Assembly (NCBI GenBank): GCA_012730105.1
Contig: JAAYBJ010000297.1
Location: 1 to 40,454, forward strand
Direction: 5' to 3'
Source: Candidatus Hydrogenedentota bacterium
GTDB taxonomy: Bacteria; Hydrogenedentota; Hydrogenedentia; Hydrogenedentales; CAITNO01
Length of the DNA: 40,454 bases
Below the pieces are notes generated by a model. The model did no database searches. It was not told where the DNA came from and saw only the letters and a list, made by a program, of their open reading frames with translations. Both the position numbers and the translations under genes were made by a program. Numbering within the stretch: position 1 is the first letter of the stretch; each line of letters starts with the position of its first letter. Shown piece after piece: positions 8,325 to 17,565 of the stretch.

Positions 8325-8348
8325 CCCACCCGCTCTTAATCGGGCGGG
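8325..8348 (+). other. GC hairpin in the leader of the PKD lipoprotein gene
   Basis: CCCACCCG (8325-8332) pairs with CGGGCGGG (8341-8348) with one mismatch around an 8-nt loop, 21 nt upstream of the ATG at 8370 and just before the AAAGGTG ribosome-binding site. It may modulate translation or end upstream transcription; neither is shown. Confidence 0.3.
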
Positions 8349-8369
8349 CGGCCGCATAAAGGTGCTCTT

Positions 8370-10673
8370 ATGAAAAACGGATATCTCGTGATTTGCCTGT
8401 GTGCTGCCATCGGCGGCCTGCTAACCGGTTGTGATTGCCTGCGCCCCGAAACCAATTTTACGTTGGACCCCGAATCCGGCGTCGCGCCTCTTGAAGTCCG
8501 GTTTGTAAATGACACTCATGCCCGCATCCTGCCCATCACGCGCTATAGTTGGGATTTCGGCGACGGGACACCTGCGGTATCCGAAGAATCACCCGCGCAC
8601 ACTTATATAACACCCGGGGAATATACGGTTAGTTTGACGGCGTACAGTCTCTTTTTTAGGAAAGAATTTAAAAGAAACAATGCGGTGCGGGTCGTTTCCG
8701 GAACGGACAGCATCCGTGCGGATTTTAGCGCGTCACCGGTTACCGGGAATTTCCCGCTGGCGGTGTCTTTTACGGACACTTCAATCACGGGGGGCAATCC
8801 CGTGACAGAATGGTTATGGCAATTCGGGGATGGGGGCTACTCCACACAACAGCATCCCGGGTATGTTTATCGGCGTGCCGGGATCTATTCCGTCACGTTG
8901 AGCATCAAACTCGACTTGGGCACCTTCAGGGAGGTAAAGACCGGTTTGATAAAAGTGTTCTCCCCCCAGGAGGAAGGCGAAGGTGAAGGAGAACTGCCCG
9001 AAGAGGGTGAAGGTGAAATGCCTCTTGAGGGAGAAGACGAAGGAGAAGTTGAGGGTGAGGGCGAGTTGCCCCTTGAAGGCGAGGGTGAAATAGAGGGCGA
9101 GGGCGAGATTGAAGGCGAGGGTGAAGGTGAAGGTGAAGGTGAAGGCGAAGGCGAAGGCGAAGGCGAGGGCGAAGGCGAAGGCGAAGGCGAAGGCGAAGGC
9201 GAAGGCGAGGGCGAAGGCGAAGGCGAAGGCGAAGGCGAAGGTGAAGGCGAAGGCGAAGGCGAAGGCGAAGGCGAAGGCGAAGGTGAAGGCGAGGGTGAAA
9301 TCGAGGCTTTGTTAAATTGTCCAGAAACGGCGACGTTCGGGCAGGGGGTGACCGATCCCGACCTGGCGCCGGAATTCGTGCCCGGTTTTTATATCAGCGA
9401 TGAAGAATTCTATCCTCTTGGATCCATGCCCTGGGATAATTTTGTTATTACGAGCACGCTCAATGCGGCTGCCTCGCTTTATGTGTACATTTCCGAGTTG
9501 CACTGGTGGGGTGTGGAAGGTATTCCCGACGCTTCCTGCGAAGAACTTTCCGGAAATTTCAGGATCGAAATCGCCGAGTCTCCCTACGATACGCCCGTAT
9601 GGTCGGATGAACTGACCCCGGAGAGGATCCCGGCTAATTTTTACGCCCGTTCGGGCGATGACCTGTATCCCGTGTACACCTACGGCATTTCCATGATCTC
9701 AGAGCAGCCTGTCCTCGAAGCGGACAAGGAATACTGGATAAATATACGGGGCGCCAGTGTGCCGGAGGGGTGTTCTTTCGGCTGGCTTACCACGCGTGAA
9801 GGGGCGTTGGGTATCCGCTTATATGACGGACCGGAAACGTATGAGGACAGTGCGGAGAGCCTTGCATTCTGTTTGACCGGCACTGCCGTGCCGGTGGATC
9901 CCTCCGACCTTGTGGCGGTTAACATGAAACGTCTGGCCGGAAACGACTACCTTTATGCCCCGGGTGCGGATTTGGAAATCACCGTGCGTCTGGATCGCAG
10001 TGGAGCTGGGGAAATAACCTCCCTGGACCTCCTGGAACAACTGCCGGCGGGATGGACCTTTAAGGGTGTAACCGGCGGGGCCGAGCCGGATGCGCGCCCG
10101 GCCGTCGGGGCAACGGGCGCTTTGGAATTCGGATGGAATACCGTACCTTCGTTCCCGGTTGAATTTACCTATGCCGCTGAGCCGACTGCGGGAGAAAATA
10201 TTTGCCTCTTTATCGGTGCCGCGCGATATGAGAGCGCGGGTGAAATCCTCTTATCCAATGAAGCGCAGACACAGGTAAGACGGTTTCAGACCATTTTCAT
10301 CACCGACAGGCAGGTTGATCCCTATGTTAGCGGAGATACCGTGGATATCACCGTCTCCTTTGAACGACACGGTCTGGAATCCCCCCTGGTCTTTGGGTTG
10401 ATTGAAACCCTTCCGGCAGGCTGGTTTTTTCAGGGGCTTGTCACGGACGGTACGCCGCCTCCGGACGTTTATCCTGCGGCGGGCACCGCAGGCGTGCTTG
10501 AATTCGCCTGGCTTACCCCGCCGGAAATGCCCGGCAGTTTTACGTACCGGGTGGCGGTATCTGAATGGGCGGTGGGGCTGGCCCGAATTTCGGGGTATGG
10601 ATTGTACCGTTTTACCGAGTCCCAGTTCCTGACGGCTGTTACCGAGACCGTGGTGCCAAGATTGGAAAACTGA
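8370..10673 (+). CDS. PKD-domain lipoprotein with a long Gly-Glu linker
   Basis: The 767-residue protein begins with a lipoprotein signal, lipobox LLTGC with Cys21. Two PKD domains follow (about residues 28-110 and 115-195), each with the W.FGDG signature ([16 protein letters not shown]). Residues 201-312 are almost pure Glu-Gly. A globular region with several Cys and Trp follows (about 313-515). Two homologous domains of about 115 residues close the protein, each with an LP(A)GW.F(K/Q)G motif ([18 protein letters not shown]) and an EF.W..PP..P..FTY-like segment, resembling DUF11-type beta-sandwich repeats. It is likely a lipid-anchored surface protein using the acidic linker as a spacer. AAAGGTG precedes the ATG. 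Binding partners are unknown. Confidence 0.85.
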   Translation: MKNGYLVICLCAAIGGLLTGCDCLRPETNFTLDPESGVAPLEVRFVNDTHARILPITRYSWDFGDGTPAVSEESPAHTYITPGEYTVSLTAYSLFFRKEFKRNNAVRVVSGTDSIRADFSASPVTGNFPLAVSFTDTSITGGNPVTEWLWQFGDGGYSTQQHPGYVYRRAGIYSVTLSIKLDLGTFREVKTGLIKVFSPQEEGEGEGELPEEGEGEMPLEGEDEGEVEGEGELPLEGEGEIEGEGEIEGEGEGEGEGEGEGEGEGEGEGEGEGEGEGEGEGEGEGEGEGEGEGEGEGEGEGEGEGEGEGEIEALLNCPETATFGQGVTDPDLAPEFVPGFYISDEEFYPLGSMPWDNFVITSTLNAAASLYVYISELHWWGVEGIPDASCEELSGNFRIEIAESPYDTPVWSDELTPERIPANFYARSGDDLYPVYTYGISMISEQPVLEADKEYWINIRGASVPEGCSFGWLTTREGALGIRLYDGPETYEDSAESLAFCLTGTAVPVDPSDLVAVNMKRLAGNDYLYAPGADLEITVRLDRSGAGEITSLDLLEQLPAGWTFKGVTGGAEPDARPAVGATGALEFGWNTVPSFPVEFTYAAEPTAGENICLFIGAARYESAGEILLSNEAQTQVRRFQTIFITDRQVDPYVSGDTVDITVSFERHGLESPLVFGLIETLPAGWFFQGLVTDGTPPPDVYPAAGTAGVLEFAWLTPPEMPGSFTYRVAVSEWAVGLARISGYGLYRFTESQFLTAVTETVVPRLEN
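8970..9305 (+). repeat. 6-bp GE-coding tandem repeat inside the lipoprotein gene
   Basis: A 336-nt purine-rich tract made mostly of GGCGAA and GGTGAA hexamers encodes residues 201-312. The first third is interrupted by LPE, MPL and similar residues, while the last 200 nt are nearly perfect. The repeat is in frame, so unit gain or loss changes only linker length. Confidence 0.95.
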
Positions 10674-10833
10674 TTCCCGCAAGGCCGGCGCGGTAAGCGG
10701 CGCCCGTTCCCGTTACACTCAGGGTGATCAAAGATATGAAAGGCCACGGGGGCTCGTGCTATTCTTATTGCCACGGGTATCGTAAGGTGCTAAAGAGGAT
10801 ACGCGGAACATTAAGACAATTAAGGAAACGACA

Positions 10834-12162
10834 GTGATTACAATGAAACGGATTGCCTTATTCTGGATAGTGATTCTTCTGACCGGATTTCAGGTCCGAG
10901 GTCAAGATCAGGGTGAAAAAGCGGTGCGTATCACCACAGAGGCAAGCGCAGACAGGCGTATTTGCGTGGCGGTGCCGCCTTTCGCGGTGGCGGATCCGCA
11001 ATTTCAAACAGTTGCGGCGGAAATGGCGCAGGTGGTGGCGGATGACCTTGAGTTCTCGGGGCTGTTCGTCGTGCTGCCGCCGGCGCAATATCCGGCCGGT
11101 TTTACCGGTCTGGATTCGAACGTGGGCAATGTCAACCTGCCCATGTGGCGTGCTGCCCGCGCGGAAAATCTGGTCTACGGCTATGTCTACCAGGAAGGCA
11201 CTTCACTGGTGGGACAATTCCGTCTTTTCGACCTTTATGCCAACACGCAACTTTATGGCCAGGAAGTGCGCGTGGAAAAAGACCATTTCCGCCTCGCGTC
11301 ACACCGTTTTTCTGAAGAGGCGATACGTGTGGTGGACGGGATACCCGGGATCGGCACCACGGAAATCTTTTTTGCCGGCACCATGGGCCCCGGTGTCAAG
11401 GAAATCTACGCCGCAGATTACGACGGGGCTAATGTTCGTCGCTTGACGAACCATCAGTCGTTGTCCATCATGCCAGAGCTTTCTCCGAACGGCGCTGATA
11501 TCGCCTATCTTTCCTATAAGGACCGTTATTGTTTTCTGTATGTGTTCAACCGCGCAAGCGGGACGAGTCAAGCCCTTTCCAAGGAAGTTGGCTTGAATAG
11601 CGCGGCCATGTGGGCGCCCGACGGCCAGCGGCTGGCGATGACCCTCAGCAAGGACGGCAACGCGGAAATCTACCTGCGGGACAAGAACGGCAGCAACAGC
11701 GTCCGTATAACCAACAACAAGGACGGCGACACATCGCCCACGTTTTCCCCTGACGGCGGGCGGATTGCCTTTGTCAGTGATCGCGCCGGCCGGCCCCAGG
11801 TTTATGTCATGAACGCGGACGGTTCCGGCCAGAACCGCCTGTCTTTTCATGGCGGGGCGGCATACGATCCCGTATGGTCGCCGGACGGCAAGATGATCGC
11901 TTTCGTCTCCTCGAGTTCCGGCGAAGGCCTGGAGATTTACATGATGGGCGCTGATGGCTCCAACCCCACCCGGCTTACCAATTCAAACGGTATCAACGAG
12001 GCCCCCTGCTGGTCCCCGGATTCTAGGCACATCGCGTTCACATCAAACCGGCGCGGCCGGCCGGAACTCTGGGCGATAACCCTGAGTACCATGACCGAGA
12101 GGCCCATTTCTCGCATTGAGATGGCCGCCGAAGGGCCGACTTGGGGGCCGCGAAGAAAGTAA
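10834..12162 (+). CDS. tolB: TolB, Tol-Pal system beta-propeller protein
   Basis: TolB is the periplasmic propeller of the Tol-Pal system that links the inner membrane, peptidoglycan and outer membrane during division. The 442-residue protein has a signal peptide (about residues 1-23), the N-terminal TolB domain (ICVAVPPFAVAD through the LVYGYVY region) and a C-terminal propeller of TolB-type repeats with F/WSPDG.RIAF motifs (about residues 190-440). The GTG at 10834 is chosen because AAGGA sits seven bases upstream; an ATG three codons later is possible. No tolQ, tolR, tolA or pal is adjacent, which is unusual for tolB. A DUF481-like gene follows 54 nt downstream. Confidence 0.9.
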   Translation: MITMKRIALFWIVILLTGFQVRGQDQGEKAVRITTEASADRRICVAVPPFAVADPQFQTVAAEMAQVVADDLEFSGLFVVLPPAQYPAGFTGLDSNVGNVNLPMWRAARAENLVYGYVYQEGTSLVGQFRLFDLYANTQLYGQEVRVEKDHFRLASHRFSEEAIRVVDGIPGIGTTEIFFAGTMGPGVKEIYAADYDGANVRRLTNHQSLSIMPELSPNGADIAYLSYKDRYCFLYVFNRASGTSQALSKEVGLNSAAMWAPDGQRLAMTLSKDGNAEIYLRDKNGSNSVRITNNKDGDTSPTFSPDGGRIAFVSDRAGRPQVYVMNADGSGQNRLSFHGGAAYDPVWSPDGKMIAFVSSSSGEGLEIYMMGADGSNPTRLTNSNGINEAPCWSPDSRHIAFTSNRRGRPELWAITLSTMTERPISRIEMAAEGPTWGPRRK

Positions 12163-12216
12163 ATCGGCATCAACCGCGGGGCGCCCGGTCTTGTCGCGTC
12201 ACTACTAACAAGCCTT

Positions 12217-13272
12217 ATGTCTGACATGAAAAAAGCAAAGACGAAATGGAAATGCTGGTTGTCCTGTGTGCTCGCGGTCCAAGCCGTCTTTGTCGCCGTG
12301 ATCCATGCTGATTTGGTCGTTCTTGAGAATGGAGAAACCCTGTCCGGTACGTTCTCGCGCATCCGTGAGGATACACTGGTCTTTCGGACTTCGCTGGAAG
12401 GGCAGATGATGACGCCCTTGAGCAACGTCAAGACCTTGTCGGTCGCAACCCCGTTATACCTGGGCATGAATGACGGGCGTGTTTATTACGGGAGGCTTGC
12501 GGTACAAGAAGACCGGCAGGTGATAGCGCCTCTGGACGGCGGCGCCCCCGTGTCGGTTAAAGTCACGGATATCCTGGAAACACTGCCCATACCCACCCCG
12601 CCTGCCGGCATGCCGGAAGAAGAAGCGAAGGAATGGCGCTTGGACATGGCGCCCGGGATTCAATGGCGCAGTGATGGGCGTAGCTCCGCGGCGCCTGTAT
12701 TGCGCATTGACGCCTCCGGAAAACTGAAAGACTGGGATAGTAAGGGCGATGCGGTGATACCCGATCATTTCCCGGCCTACCTGCGCGCCCGCGAGGATTC
12801 TGTATACGGCGCTGAGGACGGGCTTCTGCCGCTCTTGGGCGCGGATTTTGAACGTAATCTGGATCGCGCGCACAGTGATGGTGCCCCCCTGAACCTGGGG
12901 ATTTACCAGGCGTTGACCGCCGAAAGTACCCGTTCATTCAGTCTTATGGCCACACTGAGCCTGGAACAGGAGCATCGGTTGGAAGAGCGTCGATTTTTGT
13001 CCGGTGCCGTATCAGAGACGGATACCAGGCTGGGGCTTCGCCTTGGGCTCCGATTCTACCGTCTACTTACAGGCAGTCATTCGTTGAGTGCGTCCTTCGG
13101 GGCATCGACGGAGCTGTTTGAGTCCCGGTCAGATTCTGGCTACATGGCACCTGTCAGCAACAGGCTCCGTCTTCGCCATGATCTTTCCAACAAGTATGAA
13201 AGCCCCTCCCTGGCCAACGATTCAGCCCACTGGAGCGACGCGGTCGGGACAGGTACCCAGATGGATTTTTAG
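12217..13272 (+). CDS. DUF481-like outer-membrane protein
   Basis: The 351-residue protein has a signal peptide (about residues 1-31, ending VIHA). An N-terminal all-beta region starts DLVVLENGETLSG and resembles the LKNGD.LSG..... start of DUF481/YdiY-type proteins. The second half has alternating amphipathic strands (FSLMATLSLEQEH, RLGLRLGLRFYR, HSLSASFGAST), and the chain ends in Phe, as outer-membrane barrels do. The exact role in this family (salt-induced or other) is not established. An ATG at 12226 is an equally possible start; no ribosome-binding site decides. The C-terminal barrel seems short, so strands may be missing. Confidence 0.65.
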   Translation: MSDMKKAKTKWKCWLSCVLAVQAVFVAVIHADLVVLENGETLSGTFSRIREDTLVFRTSLEGQMMTPLSNVKTLSVATPLYLGMNDGRVYYGRLAVQEDRQVIAPLDGGAPVSVKVTDILETLPIPTPPAGMPEEEAKEWRLDMAPGIQWRSDGRSSAAPVLRIDASGKLKDWDSKGDAVIPDHFPAYLRAREDSVYGAEDGLLPLLGADFERNLDRAHSDGAPLNLGIYQALTAESTRSFSLMATLSLEQEHRLEERRFLSGAVSETDTRLGLRLGLRFYRLLTGSHSLSASFGASTELFESRSDSGYMAPVSNRLRLRHDLSNKYESPSLANDSAHWSDAVGTGTQMDF

Positions 13273-13491
13273 GCCTTTCTCAAGGATTGACATCCCTCCA
13301 TGCGGAGTTTTCCGGACCTCAACCACAGCACACGAGGTGTATTTTCGCATTTACGCTGGTAATAGATTCTGTAACAGGGTCGAGTGTACCGAAAAAAGCC
13401 CGGGTCATGCCCTGTTCCCGCGTGGTCAATAGATGCGCCGGACGTGGGTTTTATGGTAAACTCAGCCGCCTAACTGGTGGGAGTAGTACTC

Positions 13492-14328
13492 ATGCAAAAA
13501 TCGCTTGAAAAAATAGTGTCTCAGGCCCTGACCGAGGATGTCGGTCAGGAAGACCTTACTACCAATACGACAGTTCCTCCGGAAATGCGCTGCAGGGCCC
13601 GCTTGATCTCTAAAGATCAGGGTGTGCTCAGCGGCATGAAGCCCTTCCGTTGCGCTTTTGACCTGATGGAGGCCGACATTCAGGAGTGGAATGCCCTGGA
13701 AGACGGCAGCACTTTCGGTTACGGCGATTTGCTGGCGGAATTTACCGGAAACGCGCAGGCGGTGCTGACCGCCGAGCGCACCGCGTTGAATTTTGTTCAG
13801 CGGTTGTCCGGTGTGGCCACGCTTTCCCGACAATATGTTGAGAAAATAGCCGGATTGCAGTGTAAAATATGCGGAACCCGTAAAACGAGCCCCATGCTGC
13901 GTCAATTGGAGAAGCGTGCCATACTGCACGGCGGCGGCTCCAACCATCGCCATACGCTTTTCAACGGCATCCTAATCAAGGAAAACCATATCATGATGGT
14001 GGGCAGTATTGCCGAGGTAATCCGCCGCGCGGCGGAAGGAACGCACCACCTGATGCGGATAGGGGTTGAAGTAAGAAACCTCGAAGAATTTGATGAGGCG
14101 TTGGCTGCTTCGGCAGACGTTATTATGCTTGATAATATGAATATTGAAGATATGATGGAAGCTGTCCGGCGGGCACAAGGCAGCCGGGTGGTTCTCGAAG
14201 CCAGCGGAAATGCCACGCTTGACCGTGTGCGCCCTATGGCGGAAACCGGTGTGCAGTTTGTGTCCGTTGGTGCGTTAACGCATTCCGCGCGTTCCATTGA
14301 TATGACCCTCCTTATCGAGCATGTCTGA
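13492..14328 (+). CDS. nadC: Nicotinate-nucleotide pyrophosphorylase (carboxylating)
   Basis: NadC converts quinolinate and PRPP to nicotinate mononucleotide in de novo NAD synthesis. The 278-residue protein is close to the usual 280-290. Family motifs present are EDVGQEDLTT near the N-terminus, LTAERTALNFVQRLSGVAT, the substrate-binding CGTRKTSP with LRQLEKRAILHGGGSNHR, LIKENHI, and the phosphate-binding VILDNM-type stretch DVIMLDNM. The ATG at 13492 has GGGAG eight bases upstream and is preferred over the GTG at 13477. The stop overlaps the start of birA by eight bases, so the two are probably co-translated. Confidence 0.95.
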   Translation: MQKSLEKIVSQALTEDVGQEDLTTNTTVPPEMRCRARLISKDQGVLSGMKPFRCAFDLMEADIQEWNALEDGSTFGYGDLLAEFTGNAQAVLTAERTALNFVQRLSGVATLSRQYVEKIAGLQCKICGTRKTSPMLRQLEKRAILHGGGSNHRHTLFNGILIKENHIMMVGSIAEVIRRAAEGTHHLMRIGVEVRNLEEFDEALAASADVIMLDNMNIEDMMEAVRRAQGSRVVLEASGNATLDRVRPMAETGVQFVSVGALTHSARSIDMTLLIEHV

Positions 14329-15061
14329 AACCGTCCTGATGAATCCCTTTCCCGAAGCCCTGGTGGATGTACGGGTGGTCGGCAAAAAGATTTCCTGGTA
14401 CCCTGAGACCGTTTCCACCAACACGCTCGCACTGGAAAGCGGTGTCGACGGCGCTGTCTTTGTTGCGGAATATCAAACGGCCGGCCGGGGGCGTCATGGC
14501 AGGAGATGGCATAGTGCGCCCGGTTTAGGCCTGTATTTCAGTGTTGCGCTCTGGGGGCCCCTTCGAGGAGTGACTTTCGGTGCCGCCCTGGCGGCCCGTG
14601 ACGCCCTTTCATCTGGGTGTGCCGTTGCCATCAGATGGCCCAATGACCTGTGTTGCGGACAAAGAAAAATAGGTGGAATCCTGGTAGAACAACGGGAAGG
14701 GTTGCTTGCCTTGGGCATAGGCATCAATGTCAATCAACACATGGATGATTTTCCCTCCTGCCTGCGGCATCGGGCGGGCTCGCTCCGCATGGCCACCGGG
14801 GTTGTATGGGACCGAAGGGAAACCTTTTGTCAGCTGTTGATGCATCTGGATGCCGTGGTGCAGCGGTTGCGAACAGGTGAATTCGACGCTATCCATGCGG
14901 AATGGACGGATGCCTGTAACATGATAGGAAAGAGAGTACGTCGAGGCGCCACAACCGGCAAGGTGACTGCGGTCGACATGGAAGGCGCCCTTCTGCTCCA
15001 GACAGCCACAGGCATGAAACGTGTGGGCTGCGGTGATGTCACGATTTCGGACATCGAGTGA
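14321..15061 (+). CDS. birA: Biotin-[acetyl-CoA-carboxylase] ligase, monofunctional
   Basis: BirA activates biotin to biotinyl-AMP and transfers it to biotin carboxyl carrier protein. The 246-residue protein carries the biotin/AMP loop QTAGRGRHGRRW (about residues 51-62), WPNDL (about 106) and the catalytic RKIGGILVEQ (about 113), then GIGINVNQ and a C-terminal SH3-like domain ending GDVTISD. There is no N-terminal helix-turn-helix, so this is the class I enzyme that does not repress transcription. The start ATG lies inside the end of nadC. Confidence 0.95.
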   Translation: MSETVLMNPFPEALVDVRVVGKKISWYPETVSTNTLALESGVDGAVFVAEYQTAGRGRHGRRWHSAPGLGLYFSVALWGPLRGVTFGAALAARDALSSGCAVAIRWPNDLCCGQRKIGGILVEQREGLLALGIGINVNQHMDDFPSCLRHRAGSLRMATGVVWDRRETFCQLLMHLDAVVQRLRTGEFDAIHAEWTDACNMIGKRVRRGATTGKVTAVDMEGALLLQTATGMKRVGCGDVTISDIE

Positions 15062-15303
15062 ACCACCGCGCGTTTTTGCCTCGAATGATACGAGTTGAAG
15101 TTTGTAATTGCGCCTGTTTACCTTATAAACTAGGGCGAACAAGGGCGTGTATTGACGTGCGTTGGTTCCGCTGAAGCGGTGAAGTTCAGATTGAATCTGT
15201 TGTCGTTGTCTTCTTTTTCGGCTCCGTAATCGGCATATGCGTAGTGTTTTTGGACTGATGCGGAGCGTTTGCCTGAAATTCTGGTTGGAAGGAATATACA
15301 GCG

Positions 15304-16080
15304 ATGCTGTTGGTGGTAGACGTCGGCAATTCACATACTGTATTGGGGTTATATGATGGGAAAGAACTCGCAGGACAATGGCGAGTAGTCACTTCCAACT
15401 ATCGTACGGGAGATGAACTGCACATACTCCTTGCCATGCTCTTGCAAAGCATCGGCGTGCGTCCTGAAAATATCAAGGGATGTTGTGTATCCAGCGTTGT
15501 TCCGCCGCTGAACGGGGCCATCCAGCACGTCAGCATGAGGGCGTTCGGTATAGAAGCCTTAATGGTGGAACCCGGTGTGAAAACCGGTATTATGCTGCAA
15601 TGCGAGAATCCCAGAGAAGTGGGTGCGGACCGCATCGCCAATGCCGCCGGGGCGCTCGTAGAGCACACCGGCCCTTTGATTGTCATCGATTTCGGCACGG
15701 CTACTACTTTTGACGTCATCACGGAGCGTATGGAGTGGCTGGGCGGGGTGATCGCCCCCGGGGTTCAATTGTCGGCGGATTCGCTCTTTGAGCGTTGCGC
15801 CCGGCTCCCCCGCGTGGACATTGTAGCCCCGAAGACCGTGATCGGCCGCAATACGGTAACCAATATTCAGGCCGGGCTTACGTATGGTTATGCGGACATG
15901 GTGGATGGCCTTGTGGCGCGCATTGTAAAAGAGTTGGGCCAGACCCCGAAAGTCATTGCCACGGGTGGTTTTTCCAGGCTTATCTCCAGTGTTTCCAGCC
16001 GGATAGATATCGTGGACCCCTTATTGACACTGAAGGGGCTTCGCGCGATTTATGAGCGCAATATCGGAAAATGTGAATGA
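15304..16080 (+). CDS. coaX: Type III pantothenate kinase
   Basis: CoaX phosphorylates pantothenate in the first step of CoA synthesis. The 258-residue protein shows the ASKHA-fold motifs of the type III family: phosphate-1 loop DVGNSHT (residues 6-12), GADRIANAAGA (about 107) and DFGTATTFD (129-137), then GG.I.PG..L and the LTYGYADMVD helix. GGAAGG lies about ten bases before the ATG. Adjacency to birA is common in other bacteria. The stop overlaps the start of lptC by four bases (ATGA). The window also carries coaE, the last CoA step, 9 kb downstream. Confidence 0.95.
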   Translation: MLLVVDVGNSHTVLGLYDGKELAGQWRVVTSNYRTGDELHILLAMLLQSIGVRPENIKGCCVSSVVPPLNGAIQHVSMRAFGIEALMVEPGVKTGIMLQCENPREVGADRIANAAGALVEHTGPLIVIDFGTATTFDVITERMEWLGGVIAPGVQLSADSLFERCARLPRVDIVAPKTVIGRNTVTNIQAGLTYGYADMVDGLVARIVKELGQTPKVIATGGFSRLISSVSSRIDIVDPLLTLKGLRAIYERNIGKCE

Positions 16081-16670
16081 AAAGGCCCTTTTTGTTTTTT
16101 ATCCTGATTTGCCTGGCGTTTTCCTCCTGCCGGAAGCCGGTGCCTGATGCTTCCCCTCCGCCCCTGGAGGATAACACGGGGGCGGTCGCGCCGTCACCCA
16201 CTTCTGACTTGGAATCGATGGAGATGAAGGGTATTAACCTGTACATGCACCGGCGTGTTACCGCCGAGGGTGCTTCCGGCAAACCGGAACTGTGGGTACG
16301 TGCGGACTCGTTTTCCATAGAAGAGGGTCAGGTGTATACTTTTGAAGGGGCGCATGCGGTGATTTATACGCGGGATGACGGAGAGATTACGGTGGACGCG
16401 AACCGCGGAAGATTTGAGCAGGATAAAAGCGCCGTACTGGAGGGGGAGGTGCGGCTTGTCGCCGGAACCTTGAAAATGATCTTGAATGATATTCAATGGC
16501 AACGTGGAGAAGAAGATACCGGCGGAATGGCCTTAACGGATAACCCCGTGATAATAGATGATCCCGACCTGCAACTGAATGCGGCGGACATGCGACTGCA
16601 TCCGGATACTCGTGTTTTTGAATTAGGGAACGTGTCCGGTGTGGTGCGCTTTGGAAAGGAACTGATGTGA
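16077..16670 (+). CDS. lptC: LptC-like LPS export protein, predicted lipoprotein
   Basis: The 197-residue protein starts with a hydrophobic segment ending in lipobox AFSSC (Cys18), so it is probably a lipoprotein. The rest matches the OstA/LptC jelly-roll style: LWVRADSFSIEEGQVYTFEG, then repeated strands with D.GEI.VDA..G.F and LEGEVRL. In the Lpt system LptC forms the first part of the periplasmic bridge that receives LPS from LptBFG. Position between coaX and the LptA-like gene supports the assignment. Classic LptC is anchored by an uncleaved membrane helix; a lipobox is a variation. Both ends overlap neighbours by four bases. Confidence 0.75.
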   Translation: MKRPFLFFILICLAFSSCRKPVPDASPPPLEDNTGAVAPSPTSDLESMEMKGINLYMHRRVTAEGASGKPELWVRADSFSIEEGQVYTFEGAHAVIYTRDDGEITVDANRGRFEQDKSAVLEGEVRLVAGTLKMILNDIQWQRGEEDTGGMALTDNPVIIDDPDLQLNAADMRLHPDTRVFELGNVSGVVRFGKELM

Positions 16671-17554
16671 TTCCTCAAAAGACACTTTTGATAGCCGCCT
16701 TCCTGCTGGCCTTGCCTGTCGCGGCGCAGACGGAGAACTCCATGGGGGGGTATGCTTCCATGGAAATTGAGGCGGGCAGCATGAAAGGCAACTTCGCGAC
16801 CGGCGCCATTGAAGAGATGACGGGCGGGGTGCGCATACGCCTGTTGTCCGATGAGCCCGGGCTGGAACCCCTGCCCATTGAGGCGGGCACTATGAAGTTT
16901 ACCTGGGCTGAAGGCCGTGCCACGCCTGCCACCATTATCATGGAAACAAAGGTCAAGGTCAAACATCCGGATGCCGAAATTAGCGCGGGGCGCGCAGAAT
17001 GGAACTTTGATACGGGTGAATTGATCTTTTCCGGGGATCCCGTGGTGAACAGTGAACGGTTGAAGGGACTTCGGGGGGAACGGATGGTGCTTAATTTAAA
17101 GACCAACACCTTTGAGGTTACGCAGGTGCGGGCGGATCAGGTGCCCCTGCACGGCGCCGGCGGCGCGCCCGGCGCGCCCTCGAATCCCAATGAGATTCGG
17201 GCGGGCGATATAACCGATTGGACCGGACTGATAGATGCCATCAAGGCCGAGGCGACTTCTGAAGACCCGTGTCCGGGCCGTCAAATCCTCAAGCAGATGT
17301 CGACCCAGAACCAGCAGTTGCTGCTTCAGATGAACACAAGCCAGCTGGTCGAGCGCAAGGAAGATATTCTCCGCCTGTTCAACAGCATTTTGGGCGCTTC
17401 AAGTTTTTACACTCCGGAAGCCTGGGCGGACAGCGACCTTTCCGAAGAACTTCAGCAGTTGACGGCGGCGGAAGACCTGGACAAGGCCGGGCAGGCCAAA
17501 ATGAACCGGCTTTTAATTGAAGCGGCCTATCCCTTCGCCTTTGCCAAACCATAA
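16667..17554 (+). CDS. lptA: LptA/OstA-like periplasmic protein with C-terminal helical extension
   Basis: The 295-residue protein starts with GTG overlapping the lptC stop by four bases, with AAAGGA upstream. It has a signal peptide (about residues 1-20, ending PVAAQ) and then an OstA-type beta region up to about residue 160 (GNFATGAIEEMTGGVRIRL, AGRAEWNFDTGELIFSGDPVV, LNLKTNTFEVTQVRADQV). LptA carries LPS across the periplasm. About 130 further residues, predicted mainly helical and Gln/Leu/Glu-rich, extend it beyond the usual 160-185; I do not recognise that part. lptB follows after 11 bases. Confidence 0.75.
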   Translation: MIPQKTLLIAAFLLALPVAAQTENSMGGYASMEIEAGSMKGNFATGAIEEMTGGVRIRLLSDEPGLEPLPIEAGTMKFTWAEGRATPATIIMETKVKVKHPDAEISAGRAEWNFDTGELIFSGDPVVNSERLKGLRGERMVLNLKTNTFEVTQVRADQVPLHGAGGAPGAPSNPNEIRAGDITDWTGLIDAIKAEATSEDPCPGRQILKQMSTQNQQLLLQMNTSQLVERKEDILRLFNSILGASSFYTPEAWADSDLSEELQQLTAAEDLDKAGQAKMNRLLIEAAYPFAFAKP

Positions 17555-17565
17555 AGGAGTGAAGC

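Noticed and set aside
9109-9315. Alternate-frame poly Lys-Ala open frame in the GE tract
   Set aside because: A shadow of the in-frame GE repeat of the lipoprotein gene.
13273-13491. Extension of the DUF481-like protein by frameshift into the following 219 nt
   Set aside because: The protein already ends in a barrel-like Phe and the downstream frames show no continuing beta-strand pattern.
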